Positions 1-11,680 of a stretch of DNA of 64,000 nucleotides are shown in pieces. Source of the stretch: Tilletiopsis washingtonensis (Eukaryota > Basidiomycota > Exobasidiomycetes > Entylomatales); contig NW_020312011.1 in the NCBI RefSeq assembly GCF_003144115.1, positions 235,937 through 299,936 of the forward strand, written 5' to 3'. The notes under the pieces were generated by a model. It saw only the letters and a list, made by a program, of their open reading frames with translations. It was not told the origin of the DNA and did not search any database. Position numbers and translations under genes: made by a program. The number at the start of each line of letters is the position of its first letter. Within the stretch, counting starts at the first letter, position 1.

Positions 1-462
1 CCGCGAGCCGCTGGGCTGCGCCGCACGCTGCGAGGCCGCGGCCGGAGGCGCATTCTCGGGCGTCTTGGGCCCAGCTGCGACCGAGCTGGCCGCACGGGGC
101 GCTGCGACAGGCAGCGATGCGGTCGGCGTGTGCGGGCTGCCGGCCGCGTCGGGCGTCGGCGTCACGCCGTCCCGCGCCCGTGCTGCGCTGACTGGCGCTC
201 TCCGCGGTGCCCGTACGGCGGCCGCCTTCTTGGCCCGCGGAGCAGACTCCTCCTCCCGGAACGTCTCCTCATCGTCCTGCTCGTCTGCCTCCTCCTCGTC
301 GTCGCTGTCGCTCTCGACCACCTTCTTGGCGCGGCGCGTGGCCGCGGCGGCTGGCCGGGCGGCGCGCGTGCTCCGCGCCGGGGCTGCCTCCTCCTCGTCC
401 GAGTTCGACGGGCGCGCAGCACGAGTGCGCGATGTTGCCGCAGCGGCGCGACGGGGCGGCAT
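1..462 (-). CDS. Partial acidic/basic low-complexity protein (N-terminus only)
   Basis: The reading frame starts at an ATG read leftward from 462 and stays open to the window edge, so the gene continues outside. The visible ~154 residues begin MPPRRAAATSRTRAARPS and alternate basic Arg/Ala/Pro stretches with acidic patches (SDEEE, ESDSDDEEEADEQDDEE). This composition is typical of disordered nuclear or chromatin-associated proteins. No folded domain is visible and I do not recognise the family. The start is the first ATG after a short upstream region shared with TFB2, which runs the other way 284 nt off. An ACGCGT element lies in that shared region at 526-531. A function cannot be assigned from this piece. 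Confidence 0.6.
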   Translation of the reverse strand, partial: MPPRRAAAATSRTRAARPSNSDEEEAAPARSTRAARPAAAATRRAKKVVESDSDDEEEADEQDDEETFREEESAPRAKKAAAVRAPRRAPVSAARARDGVTPTPDAAGSPHTPTASLPVAAPRAASSVAAGPKTPENAPPAAASQRAAQPSGSR

Positions 463-525
463 GGTGGGTGTTGGAGTGGTGGTGAGGAGAAAGGCCTAGG
501 TGTGCGCCGCCGCCTCACGCACTCA

Positions 526-531
526 ACGCGT
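526..531. promoter_or_regulatory. ACGCGT (MCB-like) element in the left divergent promoter
   Basis: ACGCGT between the left-edge gene (start 462, minus) and TFB2 (start 747, plus). A single site with the same caution as the others. Confidence 0.3.
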
Positions 532-746
532 CGAGGTGCGCGGCGCTGCAAGCAGCGTGTGTTGCTCTCGAGGCCGAGGCCGAGGCGCCGCGCCGCGCGC
601 CGGTGTCACGTGCAGCGCCCGCGCGCTGCATGCCCTCACGCCGCACTGGCCAACGCTTCTTCTCACTACGACCCACTCACCCTCTCCTGCGCTGTCAACA
701 GTTTCGCACCCCACACGCCTGTACCGGAGACCTGCATATCGGGCAG

Positions 747-2556
747 ATGGCCGCCTCAGTGCGCGGCACGCCGGCCAAGGGCGCCGCGGCGGGCGGTGCG
801 GGCGCGGCAGGGTCCTCGTCAGCCGTCGGACAGGACTCCATCAATGCCTTCCTCGACCGGCAGCCGCAGACGACGCTCAGCCGCCTCTACCAGCGGCCCG
901 CCAACTGTCTCGCCGTGTTCCGTCTGCTGCCTACGCTGGCGCGCCAGCAGATCATGGCGCTGCTCTTCCTCGACGCGCCGTTGCCCGTCAAGGAGGCCAG
1001 TGTGTGGATTCGCAGCGAGGGACGCAAGCCATACGAGGCGGCCATGGCGCGTCTCGACACGCTTGGCATCGTGCGTGTCAAGAACGAGAAGCTGTTCATA
1101 AGCAGCGTGTTCTGCGAGAACATGCGGCGGGCGCTGACTGGCGGGTGAGTGACTCCGCGGGTGGCAGGAGAGCCAGAGGAGCGCTGAGCTAGGAAGCGCA
1201 TTTGAGAGGTTTAGGGAGGGCGAGTGCTGACCTGTGCTCTGCAGCGGCGATCATCGGTCCTTCGGCGTGCCTTGCGATACGGAGGACAAGAATGCAGTGT
1301 CGGTCGCCTTCCTCGACGACTACGCGCGCGTGCGGTGGGAGGCCATCCTGCACTACATGGTCGGCACCGACGGCGCCGACACGCCGCGGCCGCCGGTGCT
1401 GTATCTGCTGCGCATGTCTGGCCTGATGCAGTACGCCTCCTCGAAGCATCCGGACGACAGCGACCTGACGATCACGTCGCGCGGCTTCCAGTTCCTGCTC
1501 GAGGACGTCAACACGCAGCTGTGGGATCTGTTCCTCTCCTACCTCGCCATGGCAGACGCGCGGCACATGGACCTCGTCGACGTGCTCTCCTTCCTCTTCA
1601 TGCTCGGCAGTCTGCAGCTCGGGCAGGACTACTCGACGGAAGATCTGCCCGACACGCAGCTGCACATGCTCGAGGACTTCCGCGACTACGGCCTCATCTA
1701 CCAGCGCAAGAGCAGCAGCCGCCGCTTCTATCCCACGCGCCTGGCCACGACGCTGACGAGCAGCGCCACGCCGCTCGTCGGCGGCGAGGGCGGCAATGAG
1801 GAGCGCGGCTTTGTGATCCTCGAGACGAACTACCGTGTGTACGCGTACACGAGTGAGTTGCGTCTGTTGCGAAGCTGCCCATCGACTGACAGCGAGCACC
1901 TAGGCAACCCACTGCGCATCAGCGTGCTCAGCCTGTTCGTGACGCTCAAGGCGCGCTTCCCGAACCTCGTCATGGGCACGATCAACCGCAACAGCGTCAA
2001 GGGCGCGCTGTCGAACGGCATCTCCGCCGAGCAGGTTCGTGACAGCGGCCCCATTGCCATCAAGCCATGCTGACGCAGGCCTACAGATCATCGCCTACCT
2101 CACACACCACGCGCATCCGCAAATGCAGAAGAACGTGAGACGCGCTCCGCTGTTGCCGCGCCGAGCGTCCACTGAGTGCGTCGCCGCAGGACCCGCTGCT
2201 CCCGGTCACGGTCACCGACCAGATCCGGCTGTGGGAGCGCGAGAAGAACCGTGTTGCCTCTGCCGCAGGTGCGTCTGCTTGCTCGCCACGTCCCCAGCGA
2301 ATGCGGCTGACGGTCTGGCTCGTGCTTGCAGGCAGTCTCTTCACCGACTTCTCTTCGCTTGCCGACTTCACGATGGTCCGCGACTACGCAGCGCAGCTCG
2401 GCGTGCTGCTGTGGCAAAACGAGGCGCGTCGCCTCTTCTTCGTCGCCGCTGAGGGGTGAGTGCAGCGGCATGTACCCCGCGACGCTGTGCTGATCATCCT
2501 TCCTCTGCAGTGACGAGGCCACGCGCGACTTCATCCGCCGGCGCCTGCAATCCTAG
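747..2556 (+). CDS. TFB2: TFIIH core subunit TFB2 (p52)
   Basis: Exons 747-1144, 1245-1852, 1904-2034, 2087-2134, 2190-2268, 2332-2455, 2511-2556, giving 477 aa in one closed frame, close to yeast and human Tfb2/p52. The protein opens with the family's N-terminal helical region (FLDRQPQTTLSRLYQRPANCLAVFR, then LPTLARQQIMALLFLD) and continues through GLIYQRKSSSRRFYPTRL and NYRVYAYTSNPLRISVLSLF, where it says values from the family consensus are easy to follow. It ends in the conserved C-terminal block (VTDQIRLWEREKNRV, then YAAQLGVLLWQN). Tfb2 regulates the XPB/Ssl2 ATPase in TFIIH, which acts in promoter opening and nucleotide-excision repair. The ATG at 747 was chosen because the frame upstream lacks family-like sequence. 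The gene is divergent from the left-edge gene and convergent with the AP endonuclease, with stops only 59 nt apart. Confidence 0.93.
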
Positions 2557-2615
2557 ACTCGTCCGCGCATCGCTCTGACTCCTGATCGTCCATCCATCTG
2601 TATTCTACACATCGC

Positions 2616-4376
2616 CTACCATACCACATCTGCAATGACAGGCACGTGGTCACTCGCACCGTACGCCTGAGTGACGCACGTCAGCGCAGCTCGAGCAAGC
2701 TTACCCTCCAGACTCACCTCGTGCCGGATCGCGCACTGCTGGACAGCATCTGCCGCTCGCTTCGAGACGATGAAGGAGTCGAGTCGCCTGTGGGTGAAGC
2801 TCAGCAGTGCTCAAGCGATGTTTTGCGCTGTCACGCTCACCACCCGATGCCCTTGGCCCGGCACATGCCGCGGAAGCCGTAGAAGCTGTAGTGGCCGACG
2901 GCGTCGGGGTGCTGCGCCATCGTCAGCGCGGCATGCCCAGGCGTGTGCTGCGTCGCTCTCACCTTCTCCCGCCAGACGTCGACGAATGGCTGAGCACCGT
3001 CGTGGGCTTCGCCTGCGAGGAACTTGCGATGCGCCTCGCACTCAATCTGCGCGCGGAGTGAGCGGCCGACAGCAGCAGCTGCATCGCGTTCTCATCCCTC
3101 ACCTCGGTGTACCTGAGATGAAGCAGCGTCAGATCTGCGCTTCGCACGACCGTGCTCGAGCTGCTCACCCCGGAGACTTGTTCCACTTCTTCGATGCTGA
3201 GGCCAGGTCTCGGTGGTCGATCACGACGTTCAGATCGCCGCACTAAGCAGTGTCAGCGCCGCGAACGAGATGCCGTCGTCGAGCCTACTCACCCAGATCA
3301 CTGGCTTACGCGAGTCGCACTCGGCGACGTGCGCAGCGAAGGCTGCGTTCCATGCTTGCTTCTCCTGTGAAGGCACACGTCAGGCACTGCGACACACCAC
3401 ACACCAGAGCGATACTGACCGGCATCGTCTTGAGGCCCTCGCCAGCATTCACAACGTACGTGCCGACGAGAATGTACTTGTCGTACTCGGCCGTGATGAC
3501 GCGGCCCTTCGTCTCGGCCTTGAGGTCGCCCGGCAGGCCACACGAGGTGCGCAGCGGCTCGATCTTGCTGAGCAGCGCAATGCCTGCGTAGCCCTTCTTC
3601 GCGCCGATGCCCCACGTCTGGTGCGGCCACTTGGCCAGCAGTGCCGGGTGGCGCGGCACATCGTTGACCTGCGCGTTCCTCTGAGCGGCCGCTCAACCTT
3701 CGCCCCCACACCTCTCACTCACCTTGGTCTCGGTGAGCACGACAATGTCTGCGTCCTCAGCCATCAAGTAGCGCAGCATCCCCTTCTTTTCCGCAGACGC
3801 CAGCGACGTGATGTTCCAGGAGGCGATGCGGATCTGGCCCTTTGGCCGCGGCGCATAGCTCAGCTCCTGCGGCATGTCGGCGTTGCGCGGCAGGCCCTCG
3901 GCGGCGAGCGTGTCGAGCGCTGCACCGCCGAGCGGAGCAGAGGGGTGCCGCTCGGCATCCGGGTCGGCAGCCGCCTTGCCCTTCTTCTTGCGCGGCGTCG
4001 CAGCTGCCTCATCGGGCACGTCACTGGCCTCGGCGGTCGCAGCGGCCTTGGCCTTCTTCTTGCTCGGCGAGGCTGCGGGAGCGCCGGGCTCGGGCTGCTC
4101 GGGCGCCTCAGCGGTAGGCGGCGATGCCTTGCGCTTGGCCGGGGCCTTCTTGGGCGCTGCCTTCTTTGGCGATGCGGCCGCCACTGGAGCGTCAGCTGCC
4201 GCAGCATCCGTAGCAGCAGGCTTGGATGCGGCAGCCGCAGCTACACGGACAGAGACGCGTCGCTCGGGCATCGCGAAGGCGGCAAGTGGAGGTCGGGCGG
4301 CGAGCAGGGCGTGGCGCAAGGGCGAGGCAGCGAGCAGATGACGGCCAGACCAGAGACGGGTCAGAGCCAGGCGCAT
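2616..4376 (-). CDS. AP endonuclease, ExoIII/APE1 type
   Basis: Nine exons (5' to 3'): 4376-3723, 3668-3420, 3364-3293, 3242-3169, 3112-3103, 3046-2963, 2911-2841, 2787-2718, 2666-2616; 444 aa. Catalytic motifs are all present: RIASWNITS, DIVVLTETK (metal-binding Glu), GTYVVNAG, CGDLNVVIDHRDL (Asp/Asn pair), GWRLDSFIVS and ASDHVPV (terminal Asp-His). The enzyme cuts DNA 5' of abasic sites in base-excision repair. Between residue ~50 and the core lies a Lys/Ala/Pro-rich disordered stretch. The chosen start gives an Arg/Leu/Ala leader (MRLALTRLWSGRHLL) that resembles a mitochondrial presequence. A second ATG at 4271 (MPERRVS) would give a form without it, and an in-frame ATG at 4523 also exists. 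The fifth exon is only 10 nt and encodes the end of the GYTE motif. Confidence 0.92.
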
Positions 4377-4639
4377 GCAGAGATCAGACGCAGAGGAGGC
4401 GGAAATCCGAGCGTCACGGGGAGTGGAAGCGGCTGGCGAGTGTTGTGGTGGTAGCAGGCAAGATGACGAGGGCCGGCGAGGTCGCCGAGTCGCGTCGCGC
4501 CGCGCGACTCCGCATCCTCGCAAGACCAGCTTCAGCTCACACCATGCATCAGACGCCTACACAGACCGCGCGAGGAGAGCAAGACAGATGATCAGATGTT
4601 ACAGTGTGAGTGCAGGTAGAGACAAGGCAAGTAGAACGT

Positions 4640-7269
4640 CTAGGAAACAAACTCGCTGCCGTACGGCGGCTCGGGACGCACGAGCTCGACGGGCTCGAAG
4701 ATGGTGCCCCAGCCAGCGCCGCGGTAGCCCGCCTCGGCCGCACGCGCCGGGTCGATGCCCACGCGCCGGCGTGGCTTGGCAGTACGAGGCACAGCGAGAG
4801 ATGCTGGTTGGTCGACAGCTGCTGTCGCGACGCCGTGCGAGTGGTGGATCGCGGCAGGCAGCGCAAATCGCTGCGTGCGGCGGCCGTGCCCCGACATTGA
4901 GCTCTGCGGGCTGTCCGAGTCGGAGCGCGCCAGCTCGGTGGGCTCGAGTGCCGCAGGACTGGCGGTGAGCGGCTCCATCAGCGGCGCCGCCAGAGCCTGC
5001 GGCGTCGTGGCCGAGCCCTCGGCGTCCTTCTCCCAGTGCACGGAGTGTCGTGAGGACGATGGCGCGGAAGGCAGCGAAGAGGTCGAGGCGAGACTGCCGG
5101 AGCGCTCCGCAGTGTCGACGCTCCACTGCGGCTCGCCGGCCGGGACCTCGGTCGAAGACTGCTTGGTCGCAAGGATGCTCCGGAATGTGCCTGCGCTGGA
5201 GGTGCGAGCGTGCGCGCGCGGCCGCGAGCTCGTGTCCTCCCCGTGCGAAGCCTTTGAGGCGCTCGAGTCCGACGTCTGGCTGGCGGCATAGTGCGAGTTG
5301 GGGCCCGTCACTTCGCCAACGCTGGCGACAGCAGAGAGCGAGTCGGTGCGCTTGCGCGTGTCTGCAGTCTGCTCCGGAGAAGCAGCCGGCTGCAGGCCCT
5401 TGTGGTGCTCGGCAGTACGGAGCTGCACGCGGTGCGACTCGTTCTCGTCGGCCGGCGCTTCGGTAACGGAGCGGTACGTCGGCCGCGCCCGCTTTGGCTG
5501 AGTGGGCCCAGGCTTCTTCGCCACCTTGTCCGAGCGTGCCACAGTCGGAGCGAGCATGTATGCTGACGAGTTGCCCTGGCTAAAGATCGCATCAATCACC
5601 TCCTCTGGCGGGCGGTCATGATGCGCCGCGCCCGCGAAGCTGAACGTCAGGCGGCCGCCGGCGCCTGCTGCACCGGCGCCCTCTTTCGCCGCGCGAGCAA
5701 GCTGCTTCGCCGAGAGTGCCGTCGTGAGGTTGCTGGCCGGGATGCGTGCATGGCGCGCGACGCTCGTCGACGGCCATGCCGTGTAGAAGCTTGGCAGCTT
5801 CGTCGTCTCTGTCACGAGTCTGCTGAAGCCGTTGCCCGAGTCAGAGCCGTGAACGCCGTCCGCGTCGCCGAGGTGCGAGGAGCTCGAGTCGGTGCTGTTG
5901 TCCTTTGTGCTCGACGCTCCCTTGGCGCCGCGCAGCTGCGCCGCGGCCATGTCATCCATGATGCCGCCGATGCCGCCGACGACAAGGCCGCGCTTGATCG
6001 GCGGCACGATGTAGTCGCGCGAGCCGCCAGCCCACGTCATCTCGATGGTGATCTTCAGCGTCGCGTTCGTCTTGCTTTCCGCGAGCAGATACCGGCGCGT
6101 CTCGGTGCGGCTGGGCCGCTTCTGATGGTGATGCGAGTGATGATGATGGTGATGGTGATGGTGATGGTGATGGTGGTGATGCCCATGCGAGCGCGACGGC
6201 GCGGGCGCGTATTCGGCCAGGTTGAGTGTCACATGGCCCATACGGTGGTCGTTGTGGCTGCCTGATGCATCCGTCTCGATGTCCTGTGAAGTAGGGTTAG
6301 CAGCTGCACGATGGCGATGCCCAGCGCCGCACTTACGCTCTTGACGCTGATCCGCAGCTCGCTCTTGGCCAGCATGCCCGCAACACCGCCTTCCTCTCCG
6401 CCATGCTCCTCCTGCGCCTGCATCCGCTCCCGCAGGCTCTTGGAGCTGACGCTCGCTCGGAGACCATGGCGGTGGTGCGGCCGGAGCAAGTCTGTCTGGC
6501 TCGCGCCGGCCGGCGAAGAGTGGCCGCCCGAGTGCGACTTGGGCTTGTCGATGCCCAGCCGCACACCCGTCTCAATCGTGCGCTCCCACCGCACCGCCAG
6601 GTCCTTGACGCGCACAAAGTCTGTAGCTCCGCGCGGCTCGGGCATGTGGATGTCGAGCGCAGCAGGCAGCGACGTCTTGGGCGCGGCACTGCGCTGCGAC
6701 ATGGCATCGCTGCTCTTACGCGTGCGCGCCGAGCGCGGCGAGTCGGGCGTGCCGGCGCCAGACGTCTGCGTCGACTCGCGCGAGTGCGAGCCATGCGGAG
6801 CGCGCGAGCTCTCGCCGCGCCGGTGAAACAGGCCGCCCAGGAAGCTGTGGTGCTCGGGCTCGGCATGCTCCTCATCGGCTGAGTCGTCGTCGCCAGCCCT
6901 GCCACGCGCGCCCCCGCCCTGGTCGAGCTGCGTGAGGCTCTGCAAGCTGCGGCGGTCGGTGTCCTTGCTCTCGCGCGGGCGCGAGTGCGCCGTGTCGCCA
7001 GAGTCGCGGCGGCTCGGCACCTCTGCGCCATGCTCGGCGCGCGCCTTGGCGCGGCGCTCGCCGTGTGCGCTGGTGGGCGTCGAGGTGCCGTTGCTGCTCG
7101 TGCCGCTGGCGGCGACGGCGCCGAGGCTGTGGGCGTTGCGCACGCGCCACTTGGCCTGGAAGTGGCCGCTGACGAGCGGCACGTTGGTGAGCTCGTGCAC
7201 GGTGATGCGCACGTGGAAGTAGGCGTGCTTCGTCGGCCCGAAGGAGAAGGGCGAGAGGAGCGAGGACAT
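4640..7269 (-). CDS. NT-C2 (EEIG1/EHBP1-like) domain protein
   Basis: Two exons, 7269-6337 and 6283-4640; 858 aa. The N-terminus (HAYFHVRITVHELTNVPLVS, then GHFQAKWRVRN) is the opening of the NT-C2 membrane-associated C2 fold. The fold resumes after a long Ser/Arg-rich insert at RVKDLAVRWERTIETGVRLG, LRISVKS, GHVTLNLAEY and finally RRYLLAESKTNATLKITIEM just past a His tract. NT-C2 proteins usually tether membranes to the cytoskeleton or to small GTPases; the exact partner here is unknown. The C-terminal ~450 residues are Ser/Thr/Pro-rich and look disordered, with a short basic/aromatic block near the end. A run of about 15 histidines interrupts the C2 domain just before its last strands. The start is the first ATG upstream of the conserved block. 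The AP endonuclease gene follows 263 nt downstream on the same strand. Confidence 0.8.
6124..6188 (-). repeat. Poly-histidine-coding trinucleotide tract
   Basis: On the + strand this reads as imperfect GAT/GGT triplets; on the coding strand it is a CAC/CAT run giving about 15 consecutive His flanked by SHHHQK. It is in frame inside exon 2 of the NT-C2 gene. Mixed CAC and CAT codons suggest selection on protein rather than pure slippage. Confidence 0.85.
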
Positions 7270-10200
7270 GGCGGGCGGCGGGGCGCGCGCGCGAGCGCGG
7301 TCCGGCAGAGAGAGATGCTGCGTGTCGAGATGCTAGCACGATATGCGCATCGCGGCAGCGGCAGTTGCGACGAGCAGAGGAGGCAGTGGTGAGGACGATG
7401 GCGCCGAGGCCGGCGCTGCGTGGAGTTGCGCACCCGCCCGCCCGCGCGGCCGCAACGAGAGGGCGGCACGCTGCCGCGGCGGCGCGCGCCGCGGAGCCGC
7501 ACGCCCGCAGCCGCTGCGCGCCTGCACGCTGCAGACAGCCAGGCACCGCATCAGCGTGAAATCGAGGTGGAGGCAGGCACACAGCACAGCCCAGCCTCAG
7601 CTCAAAAATCGAGCCGCGCCCTTCCCCTCGCTGCGCCTCACATTTCCCCTGAGAAGCCAATCATCGGCCAAGAGGACCCTTATTGTCAGCCTGGCGACAC
7701 CTCTTGTCGTCGTCTTTTGAGGGGGTGCGGCTCGCAGCAGAGACGTGCGGCGGCGACCGCAGCGCGCCCCTCGGGGCTGGGCGCGCATGATGCCGCCGGC
7801 TCGCGGCTCCCGCGGCGGTGCAGGCGCGAGCCGCTCCCGATGCCCGCCCGGAAGGGCCTGCCGAGCGCGCAGAGCGGCAGGCGCAGCGTCACGCTTCAGC
7901 GATGTAAGCGAGGGTGAGGAGCGGCGGTCTGTTGCTGCCTGCGCTTCTCGCAACAGCAGGCAGCGTTCAGCATGCAAAGCACCTCCGCCGGCCACGGGAG
8001 CGCAAGGGCGGCAGACCGACCCTCACTCGGCTGTAGGGCATGCGCGATGGTGCGCTGAGCAAGAGGGAGGACGGGTGCTGTTACTCTCAGCGGGCAGCAG
8101 CGCTCAGACAGCGACCTCGTGTACATCCTACAGATGCAGTGAGCTGGAGAGCCTCGATCCTTGCCCGATCTCCGCGCATCGAGCGCCACCCCATTGGCTC
8201 GCACGGCCGCCATGCGACGCTCTCGCGTCTTGCTGCCCCTCTCGCTGTCCGCGGATCATGCTTCCATCTGGATGATCCTCAGCTGCAGCAGCAGCAGGTG
8301 TGCTGCCGGCTGCCAACGATCAACGGTCCATGCGCATGGCGCAGCAGGGCAGCGCGCAGCGTGGCGCCGAGCATGACGGACTGTTAGGCGTGAGAACGCC
8401 GAGCCGGATAAGGGGGCCTTGCGCAGCACCTTGCTTCTTCTGCGAGCGTTCAGGCTGAACCGCTGCACTTGCTGCTCTGCACGGCGCACGCTGGGCGCTG
8501 CAGCGGCTGGGCTGCATGCTGCCGCAGCAGGGCAGCGTGATGCGTGGGCCAGGCATTGCTGCATGCCTCCCACGCCCCTTCGGCGAGAGCGCCGGTCGGG
8601 ATGCGCGTTCCGCGGCGAGCAAGGATGAAGCGACGCGCAGGCGAGCGATGCGCCCCGCCTCGCCCCACACTGGCCCCCTTCGCTCTTTCTGTCTGACTGG
8701 GATCACAGCTCGGATGAACAGCGCAGCCAGAGAAGGCCGAATCAAGACACGGGCTGCAGGGGGGGCATCGCCGGCGAAAGTGGGCAGCAACTTGGGCCGG
8801 CGTGTGGCTGCGCGGGCGTGCGAACCTCTGAGCGGCAAACGCCCGAACTGAGGCTGCTGCGCCCAGCACCGCCCGCAGCACGCAGCCGGCGCCGATATTT
8901 TCGGCCCGACGTCCGGCAGCCGCAGCTGAGCGTGAACCGGAAAGCGGCCGTCGGCGCTGGCGCCGTCGGACGACAGGGAATCAGCTGATGGTGGCGATCG
9001 TGGTGCGAGAGGGCCCCACGATGGAGGAGTGACGAGGGCCTCGCCATGCACGTGACCTCTGCGCCACTCGTCGTCCTCGCCGCCTCCTCCCACGCTGAGC
9101 GGCTGCGCAGCGTCTCCCTGCATCACAGTGCACAGGGGCGGGACGTTCATGCCGCGGGACTGTCGCCGCGTGTGCATGTTCGGCGTCGGGCGCAGCCGGC
9201 CGCGTGGTCGACGCACGGTGGCAGGCGGCACGTGCTTCCTGCTCGCCGGGCCGCACATGGCGAGGTGCCAAGCGATGCCTACGCCGAACGCCGACACGAG
9301 TTGATTGGGCGACGCATCGCATCGAGGGTGCCGGCACCCGGATCTCTGCATGCTGAGCGGCTGTGCTGCTCGCCGTCGAGTCGTGCGTGCTGCACCTGCA
9401 CCTGCGCTGCACGCTGCACGCTGCGTCTGGGCGCAGCAACTGCTGCTGCATCCCGACGGAGGGCCAACCTCCTAACGCCCCGCAGCGAGCTGCATGCAGC
9501 TGCTGCAGCGTGCAGCACCGGTCGAAATACTCCGTGCTCGCCGGGAGGGCACTGCGCTGCTGCGGCGCTCGACCCGCGGCTCACGCTTCTCCTTGTCTGG
9601 TGGGCCTGCAGGCTGGCGGATGGGACATGTCGCACGCTGGGTGCTGGGCCATGTGGGCCGCGCTAAGGATGGCGTTAGCGTGGGCAAATAAGGCCCCGCG
9701 GGCGGGCATCGATGCCGGATGGGTAGGCGAGACAGCCTGCAGCCGCGGCGCAGCTCAGTGCGGCGCAGGCGTGGCGCCGGGGCTGCACGCCGGGGCAGCC
9801 GCCGCTCGTGCGCCCGTGTCTTGCAGGGGAACGCCTATTCCCACGCCTGCGCGCCTAGCGCCGTCCCGAGGCGCATGGTCCGCACGGCCGCTGGGCGGGG
9901 CGCCGTGCCTGCATGACCGAACGGGCGCCCAGCCGCCCACGCTCACCACCTGCCGCTTCGACGCGCCCTGTCCGTGCGCCGCCATGCTGCGCCTGACGCC
10001 CACTTGCTGTTAGCCCGTGGATTGTCCGCTCGTCCGGGCGATCCGCCTGCCGCGCGGCCGCATTCTGCACCTCTGGGTGCTGCATCGCGCAGCGGCGTCG
10101 CCATTCGAGGGGCAGAGGCGGCGTCGCGCCGCCACGGCGCGAGCGCCTCTCTCTCGCGGGCGGCGCAGTCTCGCGTCTGTCCGACGGCGAATTCGTGCTC

Positions 10201-11393
10201 CGTGGTAGCGTACCCTCCGACGCTGCGGCGTTCGGCAGGCGGCGTCGCACGGCCTCGGCACACGGCCAATGAGACGGGAGCAGCAGCGTCGGAATACGCT
10301 CCAGCCGGGTGCGACGTCTCGTAAGCGCGCCGGAAGCTGCGGCAGCGGTACGCCCGCGGGCTGACGCAGCGTCGCCTCACACGGACCATGCGGCGTGGAG
10401 CTGTCGGCTGGCATGGAGACTGCCGCTCTCCCGTTCTGGCAGGTCGCACGCCTGGTGAAACTTGGCTGTCAATGCGTTCTGAGCGGCAGCACGAGGCTGT
10501 CGCTCAGGGTGCGGTAGCAGCAGAGGCGCACCGCTCGGCGAGCGCACGGCAGCCACGCGCGCAGGTCGCCGACGCGCGCGCCATGGCCGCGCGCCGGGGT
10601 GCGGCGCTGCGGCTGCGGCACCCTGAGCGGCGCCTGGATCTGCTGGCGTGCTGCTGCTCCCCTGCATCTGTGCCGCAGGTTGCCGTGGCCGCAGCCGCAC
10701 GCAGCATGCCGCACCTCGGCGACGAGAGCTGCTGTGATGCGCTGCCCTGCGTCCCAGCATCAAGTTGCGGGCGCCACGCCCACGCTCGACAGCACCAGGC
10801 TCGGCGCAGGATGCAGGATGCAGCGGCAGCGGCAGTCCGGCGGCACCTTGCGCTGCCGCTCTGCACATGCAGCGCCTGCCTCCCGCCCCCGAGGCCCGGA
10901 GTTTCCTGCATGGGACCGAATGCGTGATGGCGGCGCCGAGTCTAGACGAGCAGAGTCACACCCGGTGCGGGCATGCGAGACAGAGCAGCATGTGGTCGGC
11001 CCTGGCGCAGCACGGCGCCTGGGAGCACGACACACCGGTGACGTGGGGCCGGCTGCGGCGCCTGACCAAGCGGCGGTGCCCTGCACAGGTACCCCAGTCG
11101 GCGCAGGCCCCTGTCCGCTCCTCTCGGTGGCCGCCGGCTCGCCTCATAAGCGGCTCACGTCCGCCTCGCGCCGCCGTCCTGCTCCTCTCTCTTCCTCTCG
11201 TTTCCTCCTCCGTCTTGCCACCTCTCTGGCCGTGGCTCCGTCGTGTCTCTTTCCCTGGACCTCTCTCCCTGACGTGGTGACCGTGTGTGCCGCTTTCTCG
11301 CCCTCCAAGAGCGTGCACATTGCGCGTTGCCACAGCCCCCGGACCCCGTCCCGTCTCCACGTCTGTCTTCCCGGTGCTTCGCGGACGCTCCTC
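7270..11393. other. Long gene-free interval (4.1 kb)
   Basis: Upstream of both the NT-C2 gene (-) and the bHLH gene (+), so it is a very long divergent promoter region. It is GC-rich, with many GCTGCA/CTGCAG words. Long open frames exist on both strands (for example 8320-9351 on the minus strand) but have Arg/Ala/Pro/Cys-rich translations without domain character, and none shows the spliced structure of neighbouring genes. A small hairpin with CGCTAA/TTAGCG arms sits at 9661-9680. I find no RNA gene here. Confidence 0.6.
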
Positions 11394-11649
11394 ATGCCGC
11401 CAGCCCGGCGCGCAGCGGACGCGCCGCCCGGCGCCTACGCCACCCAGGTGCCGGCGTTCGACGAGCGCCAGCACTGGCACCTCTCGCGCCCCGGCAGCCA
11501 GAGCGGCGATCCCTCGGCGCCGCAGCTGGTGCGCTCGCGCGTGCAGGCGCTGCCCGCCGACGCCGAGATGCGTGCGGCACCCTCGCAGCAGCAGACGGCT
11601 GGCCCGTCGCAGCCGGCACCGCCGCGCCTCCTTTACCAGATCCGCCTCG

Positions 11650-11680
<31 letters not shown>

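Noticed and set aside
8320-9351. 343-codon minus-strand frame in the long intergenic region
   Set aside because: Cys/Arg/Pro-rich low-information translation, no domain, no donor-acceptor pattern like real genes here.
10599-11393. In-frame upstream extension of the bHLH protein
   Set aside because: Composition changes abruptly to Arg/Pro/Cys noise upstream of 11394. The ATG at 11394 begins the Gln/Arg/Ser pattern typical of the protein.
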